This document shows positions 9,501 to 16,700 of a stretch of DNA of 36,063 nucleotides, piece by piece (positions within the stretch are counted from its first letter, which is position 1; the number at the start of each line of letters is the position of its first letter). The stretch is taken from assembly GCF_964259225.1 (NCBI RefSeq), contig NZ_CAXVKN010000016.1. One strand, 5' to 3'. This DNA comes from Catenibacterium mitsuoka_A (GTDB taxonomy: Bacteria; Bacillota_I; Bacilli_A; Erysipelotrichales; Coprobacillaceae). A program made the position numbers and the translations under genes. The notes beneath the pieces are model-generated. The model had not been told where the DNA came from. It was given only the letters and a program-made list of their open reading frames with translations, and ran no database searches.

Positions 9501-11346
9501 TCGCATTATTTAATAGAATTATGATTAAATCACCTAATCCTAAACCTGGAATTAAGTTCAATAAACCAGCAAGGAGTTTTGTTATTCCTCCTAATGCATT
9601 AGATAAACCTTCGTATTCTGTTTTTCCTGTAGTATATCCTACAAATCCTCCAGTATAGTTATTTGGGCTTTTAACTGATACATTACCCTTCATTTCACAT
9701 CCAGAAATTTCAACATTTCCAACAACACGTCCAGCCAAAGAGCCAGTTGCAAGGGCAGTTGGATCTTTTTTACGAGCATTTAACACATCGGTTAGTGTTT
9801 TTCGTAATCCTGCATCCACACTACCAAAAGTCAATAGCCAAGTGAGAAGATCTACAACTCCTCCTAGAAGTGAACCTAAACCAGAAACTACTCCATTGAC
9901 TAAAGTTTGATCATATTTTGTTTCTGTACTTTGATTATTAACATCAATATTTTTAAAATCTAAATTAGATACAAGTACAGTTCCTTTACTAAGTCCAACA
10001 TCATCAGCGCTCGCTTCATCAGATAGTGTAGAGAAGAACCCAACACCCATCTGTACTCCAACATCTAGTTTACCTTCCTGAAGAACCTTCACATTAGAAA
10101 TAACTGGTTTCTCTATCTTTGCACCTGCATCCCAAATCTTATTTTCAGTGCTCTTAGCACCAACCATTGTACCTTGAAAGTTAAGAGGTTTCCAATTTGA
10201 ACTACTTAAATCTATATCACGGAAGATAATATAATTTGCATTAGCGCTATACTTCTGATTTGCAGCTTTAACAATATCAAGATTAGGATTAATTTCTCCT
10301 GTTGCCTGATCAACACCACATCTTCCTCTTGCATATATACTAGATTCACTGCTTAAACTTTTATCTGTATTTTTTATTTCTCCAAAAGTATAATTAGCTT
10401 CACCATTTTGATTTTTCTTTAAATCGGCATCTCCACCATAAAGCATAATAGGCTTGCCACTATTATCCTTATCAACATACCATTTGCCTAAATTCAAATA
10501 AGCCTGATAAACTGCACCATATACCTGTTCATCAGTTCCTATCTTTCTTAGCTGTGTTTCATTACCAATCAGGATATAAGTCTTATTCCCAATAGTCTTA
10601 ACAACCTGACCCTTAAAGTCACGGCCTTCCGCATTTTCTGTACTTACGTTTTCTCTTAGCTGATCTGCCACTAATTCTGGCTTACTAGAATCAAAACTTT
10701 GAGAGAGTACATACTTATGTGACTTACTATAAGTTAAGTAGGGCTGATTCTCTCCATTAGGATATACCATCTGTCCCATACCAAACTGAGATGCATCATA
10801 ATCCAATGACATCACTGGTTCTGTTTCTGAATTATCTTGTGCAAGAACCATTAACTGATAGGGATTATAGATAGTAATGGTATCTGTTTCTTTATTATAA
10901 AGAGATGTACTTTCTCTAGTTGTACCTGTAATGCTACCAGTAAAGTTATTTGGAAGTGTCCAGATATAATCAGCACTCATCTCAATATCATTCATTAATA
11001 CATATTGAGCATCTGATGTATATCTCAATTCAGTTCCTTCATTCTTTACTACTTCTCCAGAACCAATTGTTCCATCCTTATCACCTGTATAAACATAAGC
11101 ATCAGAACCAATCTGTTTTAACTGATTGTAGTTATAAATACAGATCTTATTATTCTGGTAATATGCTTCTATATTCTCAGATGTTTCAGTTGTATTCGTA
11201 TTATTATCATAAACTGTCTCTTGAGGGGTATTATCAGTTTGATTAAAGTTATCTATACCTGCTGCATTTGCCTGTGTGCATACCAGTGCAACACACAGTA
11301 TGAGTAGTACCCATTTATTGAATATTTTTTTTAATTTATTCATCAT
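3580..11346 (-). CDS. giant LPNTG surface protein with ~30 GLUG-like repeats (likely pilus tip adhesin)
   Basis: This 2588-residue protein is first in the pilus operon. It has a signal peptide (about 1-29, ending QANAAG) and an N-terminal region (30-560) with repeated YNYNQLKQIG and YNPYQLMVLAQ-like elements. About 30 copies of a glycine-rich motif follow from about residue 565 to 2280: [YTSI]AGG[FY][VAIG]G, each usually followed by a turn and an N-C-x-V or S-x-V strand. This resembles the GLUG motif and suggests a long beta-solenoid. Higher-order units of roughly 110-130 residues alternate the motif with hydrophobic stretches of the GLDVLNVVVPxI kind. The C-end holds a Cna-B domain (about 2430-2545, starting LTINKVWKDFDN), then LPNTG (2550-2554), a membrane helix and basic tail. 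Translation could start at either of two adjacent ATGs; the second has better spacing to AAGG. A host or mucus ligand is likely but cannot be read from sequence. Confidence 0.85.
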   Translation of the reverse strand: MMNKLKKIFNKWVLLILCVALVCTQANAAGIDNFNQTDNTPQETVYDNNTNTTETSENIEAYYQNNKICIYNYNQLKQIGSDAYVYTGDKDGTIGSGEVVKNEGTELRYTSDAQYVLMNDIEMSADYIWTLPNNFTGSITGTTRESTSLYNKETDTITIYNPYQLMVLAQDNSETEPVMSLDYDASQFGMGQMVYPNGENQPYLTYSKSHKYVLSQSFDSSKPELVADQLRENVSTENAEGRDFKGQVVKTIGNKTYILIGNETQLRKIGTDEQVYGAVYQAYLNLGKWYVDKDNSGKPIMLYGGDADLKKNQNGEANYTFGEIKNTDKSLSSESSIYARGRCGVDQATGEINPNLDIVKAANQKYSANANYIIFRDIDLSSSNWKPLNFQGTMVGAKSTENKIWDAGAKIEKPVISNVKVLQEGKLDVGVQMGVGFFSTLSDEASADDVGLSKGTVLVSNLDFKNIDVNNQSTETKYDQTLVNGVVSGLGSLLGGVVDLLTWLLTFGSVDAGLRKTLTDVLNARKKDPTALATGSLAGRVVGNVEISGCEMKGNVSVKSPNNYTGGFVGYTTGKTEYEGLSNALGGITKLLAGLLNLIPGLGLGDLIIILLNNAIPLSKLIPTGYINAKIKNCSINGLSISTSSEKDYAGGFIGQQKGSIVENCSITNSNYTISGKNFTGGFVGLARDDVIEGTLSGALDIETKLPKMNPESLLLNCSINNKGLKVLSETYAGGFAGALANTSAVNCTVNSTNTFEVKSTSDYAGGFAGIASLGWSADLGKGDTKNNLLGGVVDLVVKLLSSNADISPSLLSLAGVNPSYILGATVSGPLNLSGVDYVGGMTGRGNGAYIASSSADYLNKVSYWRNKVYDTASVSVKDVEFSGVQSITGKNFVGGIAGSLGTAKVAGLLNDTLGLASYLGFTVDKVTVTGPTTGLSITGEQRIGGGFGDAIGGSINTVTIKNLKSVTGNNRVGGMIGLAGPGDLADTGGLTVNLLGLNHLLQVKNLLKVASGVRVTINDSHVIGVADGLTVKATGTNSDGGVVDYVAGGFVGKSHSCEINKSDVKNLKEVSANDTDGYAGGFIGTSQTGGLADVASEEDLKGWITKDTSVLDINGLLTAVKYLIPTYTLCTVTYVNGGGVSADTAGGFVGNFQSGTLNNYDAGQGNYYSVYNLDHINGQSYAGGFGGNVYSGALADAGKGISILGGLKGLNVDVGQLLNLINAYIPYVQYAGVKSDSGFTVSANKLKSDDTHAGSAGGFIGYGSGVQVSYCDVTHLKHTEVTPPKDLEATEAPTYFNNKSQYAVTGARYAGGYIGYMDIGSAASVGKGLSILGKSIGINNVLDALNVVVSTIEHSHVSGNPGGFAVKASYKNTASDASDNDVLGDAGGFAGKISGGHIQDSNANNFSYIIGQLTAGGYVGDLQPGNIANVLGDASILGGLVKADSVLASVAEDFVPTIRNSSTTCVPCGGAVRAQASSTTQVQRGMAGGYVGHNEGGHIWGNNTKKWKGKDYTGPTCTCKAVRIRSVYGEEIAGGFTGLMESADTASTGNLSLLWGLVKVDNILGALSVVYPTEENTAVYGPLALMDYKTWNEWVDFVGKYGGYGSDLAEHGKVNNQAGLDAIIHKYAYGYNVVAGRVNYRDEIKLANGGAAGGYVGSMQTGTITNGQAYQTKKVKGLRTAGGFAGEMINGGAANLGGVNILGLNLQLGRMIDVLNVFVPVIKQSSVEGYQSGLMVESTGTNNKDNCGYAGGYVGKLIGGQIWGDNTAHCQVKKLRRVDGRSYVGGFVGSSRPGSVATLNPTAGEGLLSQLLNKLLSTPSDLIKVLNATVATIRYADVESWDDWGCIVNGAYTTGENNTSYAKTAGGFAGMLEGTVLGKKDKQEAGISVTNIRSVIAGEYAGGCFGVADVAGVANISAGNETSLLDKLLKLGRTDVLDAFRSYVYYGNVSGSKDAGLSVNANVAEKSGQNNQVTYSGTAGGFGGSLLNGSVKNSTVTQLSNVRGLNSVGGFIGYSGKSGVVKADKIDVLGNNTGQLLGGALGVMDIFGSHIDNCSVSGTSDGYTVQSQNGDEQIAGGFIGYANLARMSNCTAGSKSNLNSGLKQVSSGGTAGGFAGRTSFAYLADLKLDSGPVNVIFAVVNQLVKALYLDKIQDSNLLKINLGIIKVEALYDGKLLHVNILGLDISVGLSKKSTDNSQQTDLAIITIGDSSIKLPCNENGLLNDNDAKSNISVSLIKANRTKITDSNVYGVSYGYDVYAGGANNNTDGTATDGRSGGFVGFNDEGLLKNNNMYYCDVVRGTNNLVGPFSGKSELDSVYPSNTVDKVEGEGNNYRIYRKLDKSFKEIKGNNQKLNSDYENNDGWDIYTIKHMDIVKAFNNLENAVLSSGSETADLKAYESPAKAVLMADTKTTLNTGESETPEPSESQDPCDKLVKLTINKVWKDFDNFDNKRPESITVTISRTWKDDNSVEHTEVVPKYESYEITGSSNKSTWQEVIKGLPAYFKENDRTVRYYKYSVTEAEINGYTTTIKTSDDGFTFTITNKHFPCLPNTGGFGNYLFYTVAILLFFVYFVMRYRKNKENKAEKL

Positions 11347-11468
11347 AAGACCTTTTTTCCCTTCTTATAATTCTGACTTGCTATTCAGAAAACATGTCGC
11401 AATTGTTCTAAAAGGCCCCATATTGTTGATATTTTCTATATATACACACTTTTTTTACATCTTTTTGT

Positions 11469-11505
11469 ATTATAGACTTATAAAACTGTTAATATAATGT
11501 GTAAA
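11469..11505 (-). promoter_or_regulatory. putative promoter of the pilus operon
   Basis: On the minus strand TTTACA (11505-11500) is followed after 17 nt by TATAAG (11482-11477), and a perfect TATAAT lies at 11474-11469. It stands about 120 nt before the adhesin start and after the regulator's terminator, so the operon probably starts here. The long AT-rich leader has no strong hairpin that I can see. Confidence 0.45.
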
Positions 11506-11567
11506 AAGAGAAAAGTTTCTTACTGTTTTTTATCCAAAGTGTACCAAACAATACTACAAATAAAATA

Positions 11568-11589
11568 ACGAGCCACTTATGTGACTCGT
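11568..11589 (-). terminator. terminator of the PucR-like regulator gene
   Basis: The minus strand forms a 9-bp stem ACGAGTCAC/GTGGCTCGT (one G-U pair) with loop ATAA, followed by TATTTTATTT. It lies 6 nt after the regulator stop codon and separates that transcript from the pilus operon. Confidence 0.8.
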
Positions 11590-11595
11590 CTTTAA

Positions 11596-13242
11596 TTACA
11601 TCTGTTCTAATATTTTAAGTATTATAATGCCATTTCTTACTGCAAGTATTTCCGCAATATCATCAAAATCTATGTCTGTTAGATCTACAATCTTAGATAG
11701 GCGATAAGATACAGTTCTAGAATGAACATTCATTAACTCTGAAGTTTTTCTAATACTCTGTTTATTACCCAAATAACATTCCAAAGTACTAATCAACTCA
11801 CTGTTTTTCTTCTTATCCTGTTTATTAAGCTTAATGACTGAACAAGGTATATATTGTCTTAATTCTTCCTTATCATTAATATTTGTAAATATCTGGAAGA
11901 AACCTAATTTAGCACAATCTACGATTGATTTAGTTTTCTCTCCAGTAGCCTCTCTAATAAGACCAATATACTCTAATGCTGCTTTAGAATCCTTAAAAGA
12001 ATCCTTTAATCCATGATATCCCTTCACACTCTTTCCTATTCCAATTAGAAGTTCAAACTTCTCATTTCTTCTAGTTAAAGAATCTTGTGTATCTTTATGA
12101 ATCTCTTTTAAAATATTTCCAAAGTCTTTTTTCACTTTCCAATCCTTTTCATTATAAAGATATAAGATATAGTTTGTATTACATAAAGTATGCTCTTTTG
12201 GTAAGTAATGATACATTTCTTTCTCTAGATTTTTCGTCTCATCCTTCTGTGCGATACTATTTTTTTCTTTTTTATCCTCAGGATTTAAATAGAATATAAC
12301 TACTCTATATTCATCTGTACCGCTTAAATCAAATAAACTTGCGGCATCATCTTCTTCGGCATCAGACATACCTCCATTAATCAACCTATGTCTCAAATCA
12401 CGAAGATATTTATTTTCCATCTCCTTCTTTGTGACATCCTGAGCTAAAAGATAGAATAAAGCCGTAATTATATTATCTAATGTAACAAAGTCTAATTCAC
12501 TCAATGGTCCATTCACTTCTGTAATCACTAGATAATAATGACAATAATTAAGAATATCAATCTTTTGAATATATTCCACATACTCTCTCTTTTGGCGTAT
12601 ATACTCATGCTTAGTAGTAATATGAGGTACATACTTTTCATCACCTATGATAGTAAACTCTTTTTGTCCTGTAATAGGATAAATACAGTGATAATTTTCA
12701 TCATAGAGAGAAACAGAATTTCCTACCATAGTCTCTAAACTTTTAAAGAATGTCTCTATTGTTTGTTCATCATATCGTTCATGTAATAAAAAATGATTAA
12801 TTTGATCTTGAACTATTTCATTATATAGATACTTTGCAATATCAAGATCGTAGACATGACATAATACATATTTCAAAACATCCCAGTAACTAATATTCTG
12901 TGGAAGTTCTAATACGGGTATTCTATGTGCATCGCAAAAGTGTATAAATAGTTCAAACAACTCCTTATGAGGTACTGTATCATTTCTTCTTTTTACTACA
13001 AATCCACTAACACCTTTTTTATTAAATTCTTCTAGATGGTAAATCACTGTGTTCTTATCAAGATTATCATAAACCCTTAAAGAGGTTAGTAATAGCTTGC
13101 CTCCCCCCCCCGAATTTTCAATATCAGCCATCGAAATAAATTGTGCACCTTTTATTTCTCTATTTGTTTCATACAGATTGTTTATTATTTTAATTCCAGA
13201 AAATTCATTACTTTTGATTAAATCTTCTACTGTATACCCCAC
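11596..13242 (-). CDS. PucR-family transcriptional regulator with a G9 tract
   Basis: This 548-residue protein has the PucR layout. The N-terminal purine-catabolism-regulator-like domain (about 1-125) starts YTVEDLIKSNEFSG and includes VSGFVVKRRND. A long middle region follows, with a GGDEF-like/CdaR-type segment near 300-430. The C-terminal helix-turn-helix is of the PucR/CdaR kind (about 483-545: NKQSIRKTSELMNVHSRTVS and LSKIVDLTDIDF). Such proteins usually activate neighbouring or distant operons in response to a small ligand. Translation starts at GTG (13242) with GGAGG 10 nt upstream. Codons 44-48 (SGGGG) are written with nine consecutive G (13103-13111). One G fewer gives TAA within a few codons; one more gives TGA about 15 codons on. 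It lies upstream of the pilus genes in the same direction, so it may control them; that link is inference. Confidence 0.82.
   Translation of the reverse strand: MGYTVEDLIKSNEFSGIKIINNLYETNREIKGAQFISMADIENSGGGGKLLLTSLRVYDNLDKNTVIYHLEEFNKKGVSGFVVKRRNDTVPHKELFELFIHFCDAHRIPVLELPQNISYWDVLKYVLCHVYDLDIAKYLYNEIVQDQINHFLLHERYDEQTIETFFKSLETMVGNSVSLYDENYHCIYPITGQKEFTIIGDEKYVPHITTKHEYIRQKREYVEYIQKIDILNYCHYYLVITEVNGPLSELDFVTLDNIITALFYLLAQDVTKKEMENKYLRDLRHRLINGGMSDAEEDDAASLFDLSGTDEYRVVIFYLNPEDKKEKNSIAQKDETKNLEKEMYHYLPKEHTLCNTNYILYLYNEKDWKVKKDFGNILKEIHKDTQDSLTRRNEKFELLIGIGKSVKGYHGLKDSFKDSKAALEYIGLIREATGEKTKSIVDCAKLGFFQIFTNINDKEELRQYIPCSVIKLNKQDKKKNSELISTLECYLGNKQSIRKTSELMNVHSRTVSYRLSKIVDLTDIDFDDIAEILAVRNGIIILKILEQM
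13103..13111 (-). repeat. nine-base G homopolymer inside the regulator gene (candidate phase-variation tract)
   Basis: Nine C on the plus strand (G on the coding strand) lie in codons 44-47 of the PucR-like gene. It is the only long G/C homopolymer I saw in this AT-rich window. A one-base slip in either direction leads to an early stop. Confidence 0.85.
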
Positions 13243-13476
13243 TTGAAAAAATCCTCCATATTATATGATTGTCATATCAAGCATCAGCGATATATTATCT
13301 AATACAATCAATCAATATATGATAATAATATTAATTATTGTACATATCTAATATAAATGTAATGTAATATGTATTTTTTACATTTTAACATAACAATTAT
13401 AGTTCAATTTTTTGTTTTATACTATCTATTTGCCTTCTATTAAAAAAAATCTACTCTTTTAATTATAGGAACACAT

Positions 13477-13505
13477 TTGTCTTTTCCTCATAGATGTTGT
13501 ATATT
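13477..13505 (+). promoter_or_regulatory. putative promoter of the VanZ-like gene
   Basis: TTGTCT (13477-13482) and TATATT (13500-13505) are 17 nt apart, about 30 nt before the ATG. The 292-nt stretch 13243-13534 between this gene and the divergent regulator is very AT-rich and otherwise shows nothing I can name; TATAAT-like hexamers near 13262 may serve the regulator. Confidence 0.45.
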
Positions 13506-13534
13506 ATAAACTCAAGAAAGAGGGGAGAACCATT

Positions 13535-14026
13535 ATGACTAAAAAGAAGAAACTACGTATACTACTTACTCTATTAATCATAATCTGGATGGGGGTTATA
13601 TTCTGTTTTTCTAATCAAACAGGTCCTAAAAGCTCCTCTTCTTCTCAATCAGTCATCTATCTCATAGGGCATATATCTAAAACATTAACTGGACATAATA
13701 TAGTGAATACATTATCTACAGAAGCTTTTAGCTTTATAGAATTCATTATTCGTAAATGTGCACATATGTTTCTATATTTCGTTTTAAGTATTCTTACAAT
13801 GTTGCTGATGTTTACTTATGAAACTTATCCCTTACGCTTTAAATGCTTTATATCACTACTAGTGAGTTTCCTCTATGCCTGTTCAGATGAACTCCATCAG
13901 TTCTTTGTAGGAGGACGTAGTGCAAGCTTTAGAGATGTTATGATAGATTCTACAGGTGCATGTATTGGGATATTACTTACACTTATTATTTATACTCTAA
14001 TTAAAAAGGCACAGCATCATTATTAG
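13535..14026 (+). CDS. VanZ-like family membrane protein
   Basis: This 163-residue protein has four likely membrane segments (about 8-25, 70-92, 99-117, 139-157) and the VanZ-family signature near its end: SDELHQFFVGGRSASFRDV, with the conserved D-E-x-H-Q and R-x-x-x-x-x-D. A second family mark is FSNQTGPKSSS near residue 26 and RKCAHMFLYF near 75. VanZ-like proteins occur widely in Bacillota; the founding member raises teicoplanin tolerance, but for most the reaction is unknown. The start is backed by GAGGGGAG 6-7 nt before ATG. Its 3' end overlaps the convergent VanX-like gene by 4 nt. No vanHA or vanRS genes are near, so a resistance role should not be assumed. Confidence 0.85.
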   Translation: MTKKKKLRILLTLLIIIWMGVIFCFSNQTGPKSSSSSQSVIYLIGHISKTLTGHNIVNTLSTEAFSFIEFIIRKCAHMFLYFVLSILTMLLMFTYETYPLRFKCFISLLVSFLYACSDELHQFFVGGRSASFRDVMIDSTGACIGILLTLIIYTLIKKAQHHY

Positions 14027-14032
14027 CTGTGT
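14009..14032. terminator. bidirectional terminator between vanZ-like and vanX-like genes
   Basis: GCACAGC/GCTGTGT (14009-14015 with 14026-14032, one G-U pair on one strand) has a 10-nt loop. It is flanked by AAAAA on the left and TCTTTCATTT on the right, so it can act on both strands. It overlaps the last codons of both convergent genes. Confidence 0.65.
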
Positions 14033-14574
14033 CTTTCATTTGGCTTGAATTCTACATAGTCATAAGAATCTTCATCTGTATAATGCCACCATTCACCCTC
14101 ATATCCTATAAATCCGTACTTCTCCATTGTTTCTTCTAGTAATAGAACATGTTTAAGAGGATTACCTGATAACCATGAATAATCTCTACTTGCTTGACTC
14201 GTAAAATCATCAAACTCTGTAGGCATCTCAATTTCACTTCCATCACTCTTTACAAGAGTCACATCAACTACATTTCCAAAATTATGTGTCTTAGGACCAT
14301 TTGTCGGATCAGCAACAAACTCATCATCATGAATCAGTTCCCAGAAGTATTGTTGTGCAGTGAATGGTCTATAGGCATCCCAGATTTTTAAGCTATAACC
14401 TATTTCTTTTAACTCTTCCTGAACCTTCTTGAGTTTAAGTGTAGTACCTCTTCTTAAATACGCTTCATCAAAATCATATACTTTAGTATGTGTAAAATTA
14501 CGTTCTGTTGCATAACGTAGTTCCACATATATGTCAGGTATATAATCCTTCACTCTCACATATTCTCTCTTCAT
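14023..14574 (-). CDS. D-alanyl-D-alanine dipeptidase, VanX/DdpX family (peptidase M15D)
   Basis: This 183-residue zinc dipeptidase is of the VanX/DdpX type, which splits D-Ala-D-Ala in the cytoplasm. The family residues are in place: Arg69 in IWDAYRP, the zinc ligands His97 (THNFGNVVDV), Asp104 and His164, and the catalytic Glu161 in EWWHY. The N-terminal YIPDIYVELRYAT is also diagnostic. At 183 residues it is close to the family length (about 180-205). There is no signal peptide, in line with cytoplasmic dipeptide turnover or peptidoglycan recycling. It has no vanH/vanA partners here, so housekeeping is more likely than glycopeptide resistance. It converges on the VanZ-like gene. Confidence 0.88.
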   Translation of the reverse strand: MKREYVRVKDYIPDIYVELRYATERNFTHTKVYDFDEAYLRRGTTLKLKKVQEELKEIGYSLKIWDAYRPFTAQQYFWELIHDDEFVADPTNGPKTHNFGNVVDVTLVKSDGSEIEMPTEFDDFTSQASRDYSWLSGNPLKHVLLLEETMEKYGFIGYEGEWWHYTDEDSYDYVEFKPNERHS

Positions 14575-14583
14575 AACTTCTCC

Positions 14584-14612
14584 AAAAGAAAATCCAGGGA
14601 ATAACCCTGGAT
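14584..14612 (-). terminator. terminator of the atp operon
   Basis: A perfect 8-bp stem ATCCAGGG/CCCTGGAT (14592-14599 with 14605-14612) with a 5-nt loop is followed on the minus strand by TTTCTTTT. It begins 2 nt after the atpC stop. Confidence 0.93.
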
Positions 14613-14613
14613 C

Positions 14614-15018
14614 CTAGTAATTGTTTTTGACTTGAATACGTGTAATAGCCTTCTTTAAAGCTACTTCAGCACGCTGTAAATCGACATCTGGATTCTTTGA
14701 TCTTAATCTCTCTTCAGCTCTTGCCTTTGCTTCTTCAGCTCTACGTAGGTCGATTTCTTCTGGTGATTCAATATCATTCACAATAAGTGTAACAGTATTA
14801 TCACCATCTACATAAACAAATCCACCACCAACAGCGAACTCATATCTGTCTTTATCAATCCTATAATTCATTTCGGCGATTTCCACACCACTCGCCAATG
14901 GCATATGGTGAGCAAGTATACCCATCTGACCATCTGTTGTTCTAATGTTCAGAATATCTACGTCTACATCCCTGTAGGTACCTTTAGGAGTGACGATATG
15001 TAAATGAAATTTACTCAC
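14614..15018 (-). CDS. atpC: F1Fo ATP synthase subunit epsilon
   Basis: The 134-residue epsilon subunit sits in the central stalk of F1 and regulates turnover. The N-terminal beta-sandwich (1-85) contains TTDGQMGILAHHMPLASGVE and FAVGGGFVYV. The C-terminal pair of helices (about 86-134) is rich in Arg, Ala and Glu (RRAEEAKARAEERLR). The start codon overlaps the end of atpD by 8 nt. It is the last gene of the operon, followed at once by the terminator. Confidence 0.95.
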   Translation of the reverse strand: MSKFHLHIVTPKGTYRDVDVDILNIRTTDGQMGILAHHMPLASGVEIAEMNYRIDKDRYEFAVGGGFVYVDGDNTVTLIVNDIESPEEIDLRRAEEAKARAEERLRSKNPDVDLQRAEVALKKAITRIQVKNNY

Positions 15019-16411
15019 TTAAAGATTCAGCTTTCTTTACTGCTTCTTCAATAGTACCTACATTATGGAAAGCCTGCTCTGGTAAATCGTCATATTTGCC
15101 TTCTAGAATTTCTTTAAATCCTTTTACTGTATCTTCTACATGTACATACTTACCATCTAAACCAGTAAACTGTTCTGCAACAGTAAATGGCTGTGATAAG
15201 AAGTTTCTAATTCTTCTTGCACGTGCAACGATTAGTTTATCTTCTTCACTCAATTCATCCATACCAAGAATTGCGATGATATCCTGTAATTCCTGATATT
15301 TCTGTAACATCTGAGTTACTCCATGAGCCACTTCATAATGTTCTTTACCAACAACGTTTGGATCAAGACCTCTAGAAGAAGAGTTTAGTGGATCTACTGC
15401 AGGGTAAATACCTAATGCTGCAATACTACGATCAAGTACAACTCTTGCATCAAGGTGTGTGAATGTAGTTGCTGGAGCAGGGTCAGTCATATCATCGGCA
15501 GGTACATAAACAGCCTGTACTGATGTAATAGAACCCTGTTTAGTTGAAGTAATACGTTCCTGTAACTGACCCATTTCAGTTGCAAGAGTTGGCTGATAAC
15601 CTGCCTGAGATGGAACACGTCCAAGTAGGGCAGATACTTCTGAACCAGCCTGAGTGAAACGGAAGATATTATCGATGAATAGTAAGACATCCTGTCCCTG
15701 TTCATCACGGAAATATTCCGCCATAGTAAGTGCTGATAATGCAACTCTAAGTCTTGATCCAGGTGGTTCATTCATCTGACCAAACACTAGTGTTGTCTTA
15801 TCTAATACACCACTTTCTTTCATTTCATAGTATAAATCATTACCTTCACGAGAACGTTCACCAACACCGGCGAATACTGATAAACCGTTATGTTCAGTTG
15901 CGATATTGTTGATGAATTCCTGGATAAGAACTGTCTTACCTACACCGGCACCACCAAACAATCCGATCTTACCACCCTTGATGAATGGACAGATCAAGTC
16001 AACGACTTTAATACCTGTTTCAAGAATTTCAGTTTCTGTTCTCTGATCAGCAAATGTAGGTGCTGATCTATGAATTGGCATATGTTTTTCTTCAGTCAAT
16101 TCATCTTTACCATCAATAGAATGTCCTAATACGTTGAACATTCTACCAAGTGTTTTATTACCTACTGGAACACTAATAGGTGCATTAGTATCCACAGCAT
16201 CCATACCTCTTGTTAAACCATCAGTAGGACCCATTGCGATACATCTTACAATATCATCACCAATATGCTGAGCAACTTCTACAGTTAACTCTTCACCATG
16301 GTTATCAATTGTAATGGCTGTATTTAGATCTGGAAGATCTTTATCAGCAGCAAACTGTACATCGACAACTGGACCCTGAGCTTTGATAATCTTACCAACA
16401 TTCAAAGACAT
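15011..16411 (-). CDS. atpD: F1Fo ATP synthase subunit beta
   Basis: This is the catalytic beta subunit (466 residues from MSLNVGKII). Walker A GGAGVGKT lies at 153-160, the catalytic Glu185 in GERSREG, and Walker B as DVLLFIDNIF. The DELSEEDKLIV helix near the C-end is also present. The frame is open upstream to an ATG at 16501, but those 30 extra residues are encoded by the insertion element. The family start is the ATG at 16411. Its own SD has been cut off: AAGGAGG remains beside atpG (18344-18350), while the sequence now 5' of ATG is the element's end GGCAGG followed by TGCCAT. The reading frame itself is intact, so the protein should be normal if translation still starts. Confidence 0.96.
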   Translation of the reverse strand: MSLNVGKIIKAQGPVVDVQFAADKDLPDLNTAITIDNHGEELTVEVAQHIGDDIVRCIAMGPTDGLTRGMDAVDTNAPISVPVGNKTLGRMFNVLGHSIDGKDELTEEKHMPIHRSAPTFADQRTETEILETGIKVVDLICPFIKGGKIGLFGGAGVGKTVLIQEFINNIATEHNGLSVFAGVGERSREGNDLYYEMKESGVLDKTTLVFGQMNEPPGSRLRVALSALTMAEYFRDEQGQDVLLFIDNIFRFTQAGSEVSALLGRVPSQAGYQPTLATEMGQLQERITSTKQGSITSVQAVYVPADDMTDPAPATTFTHLDARVVLDRSIAALGIYPAVDPLNSSSRGLDPNVVGKEHYEVAHGVTQMLQKYQELQDIIAILGMDELSEEDKLIVARARRIRNFLSQPFTVAEQFTGLDGKYVHVEDTVKGFKEILEGKYDDLPEQAFHNVGTIEEAVKKAESLSE

Positions 16412-16417
16412 ATGGCA

Positions 16418-16700
16418 CCTGCCACTCAAAATGTGATTAAATATACTCACATCGAGATAATGTAAGTTCTCACGAACATTACTTACTATGTCACCGTGCA
16501 TGCTTTGGATTGACCGAAATCATATCTACTCACAAGTTCTAGTGCACTCCATAGTCGTTAATTCCCGAAATAGCCATCGGTACATGCCTACGTTTGCGTT
16601 CATTTATGCAACTTCGTAAGTCGTAGCATCTCTCAGATTAAGTGCAGCATTGAAATCTCTATCTTCGATATAACCACAATCACATCTGAAAATTCTATCT
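16418..16700 (-). ncRNA. predicted omega (guide) RNA of TnpB, right-end region
   Basis: TnpB proteins use an RNA from the 3' end of tnpB and the right end of the element, whose last 16-20 nt come from flanking DNA. Here the stretch after the tnpB stop (16604) down to 16418 is noncoding and structured. One hairpin is GTTC-GTGA-GAAC (16466-16477) with a GNRA-type loop, extended by GTAA/TTAC past a bulge (16462-16482). A terminal hairpin is ATGTGA/TCACAT (16431-16436 with 16447-16452). The guide would begin at 16417 and read TGCCATATGTCTTTG, covering the atpD start codon. The 5' border is a guess. Confidence 0.5.

Noticed and set aside
3580..11346. Repeats of the giant adhesin as a CRISPR-like or tandem DNA array
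   Set aside because: The periodicity is at protein level; the DNA copies are diverged and no constant repeat-spacer pattern exists.
13535..14574. Glycopeptide (vancomycin) resistance cluster
   Set aside because: Only VanZ-like and VanX-like genes are present, convergent rather than in one operon, with no ligase, dehydrogenase or VanRS.
16412..16501. ATG at 16501 as the true atpD start
   Set aside because: The extra 30 codons are insertion-element sequence repeated at the window's end, have no SD, and are absent from the beta-subunit family start MSLNVGK-like.
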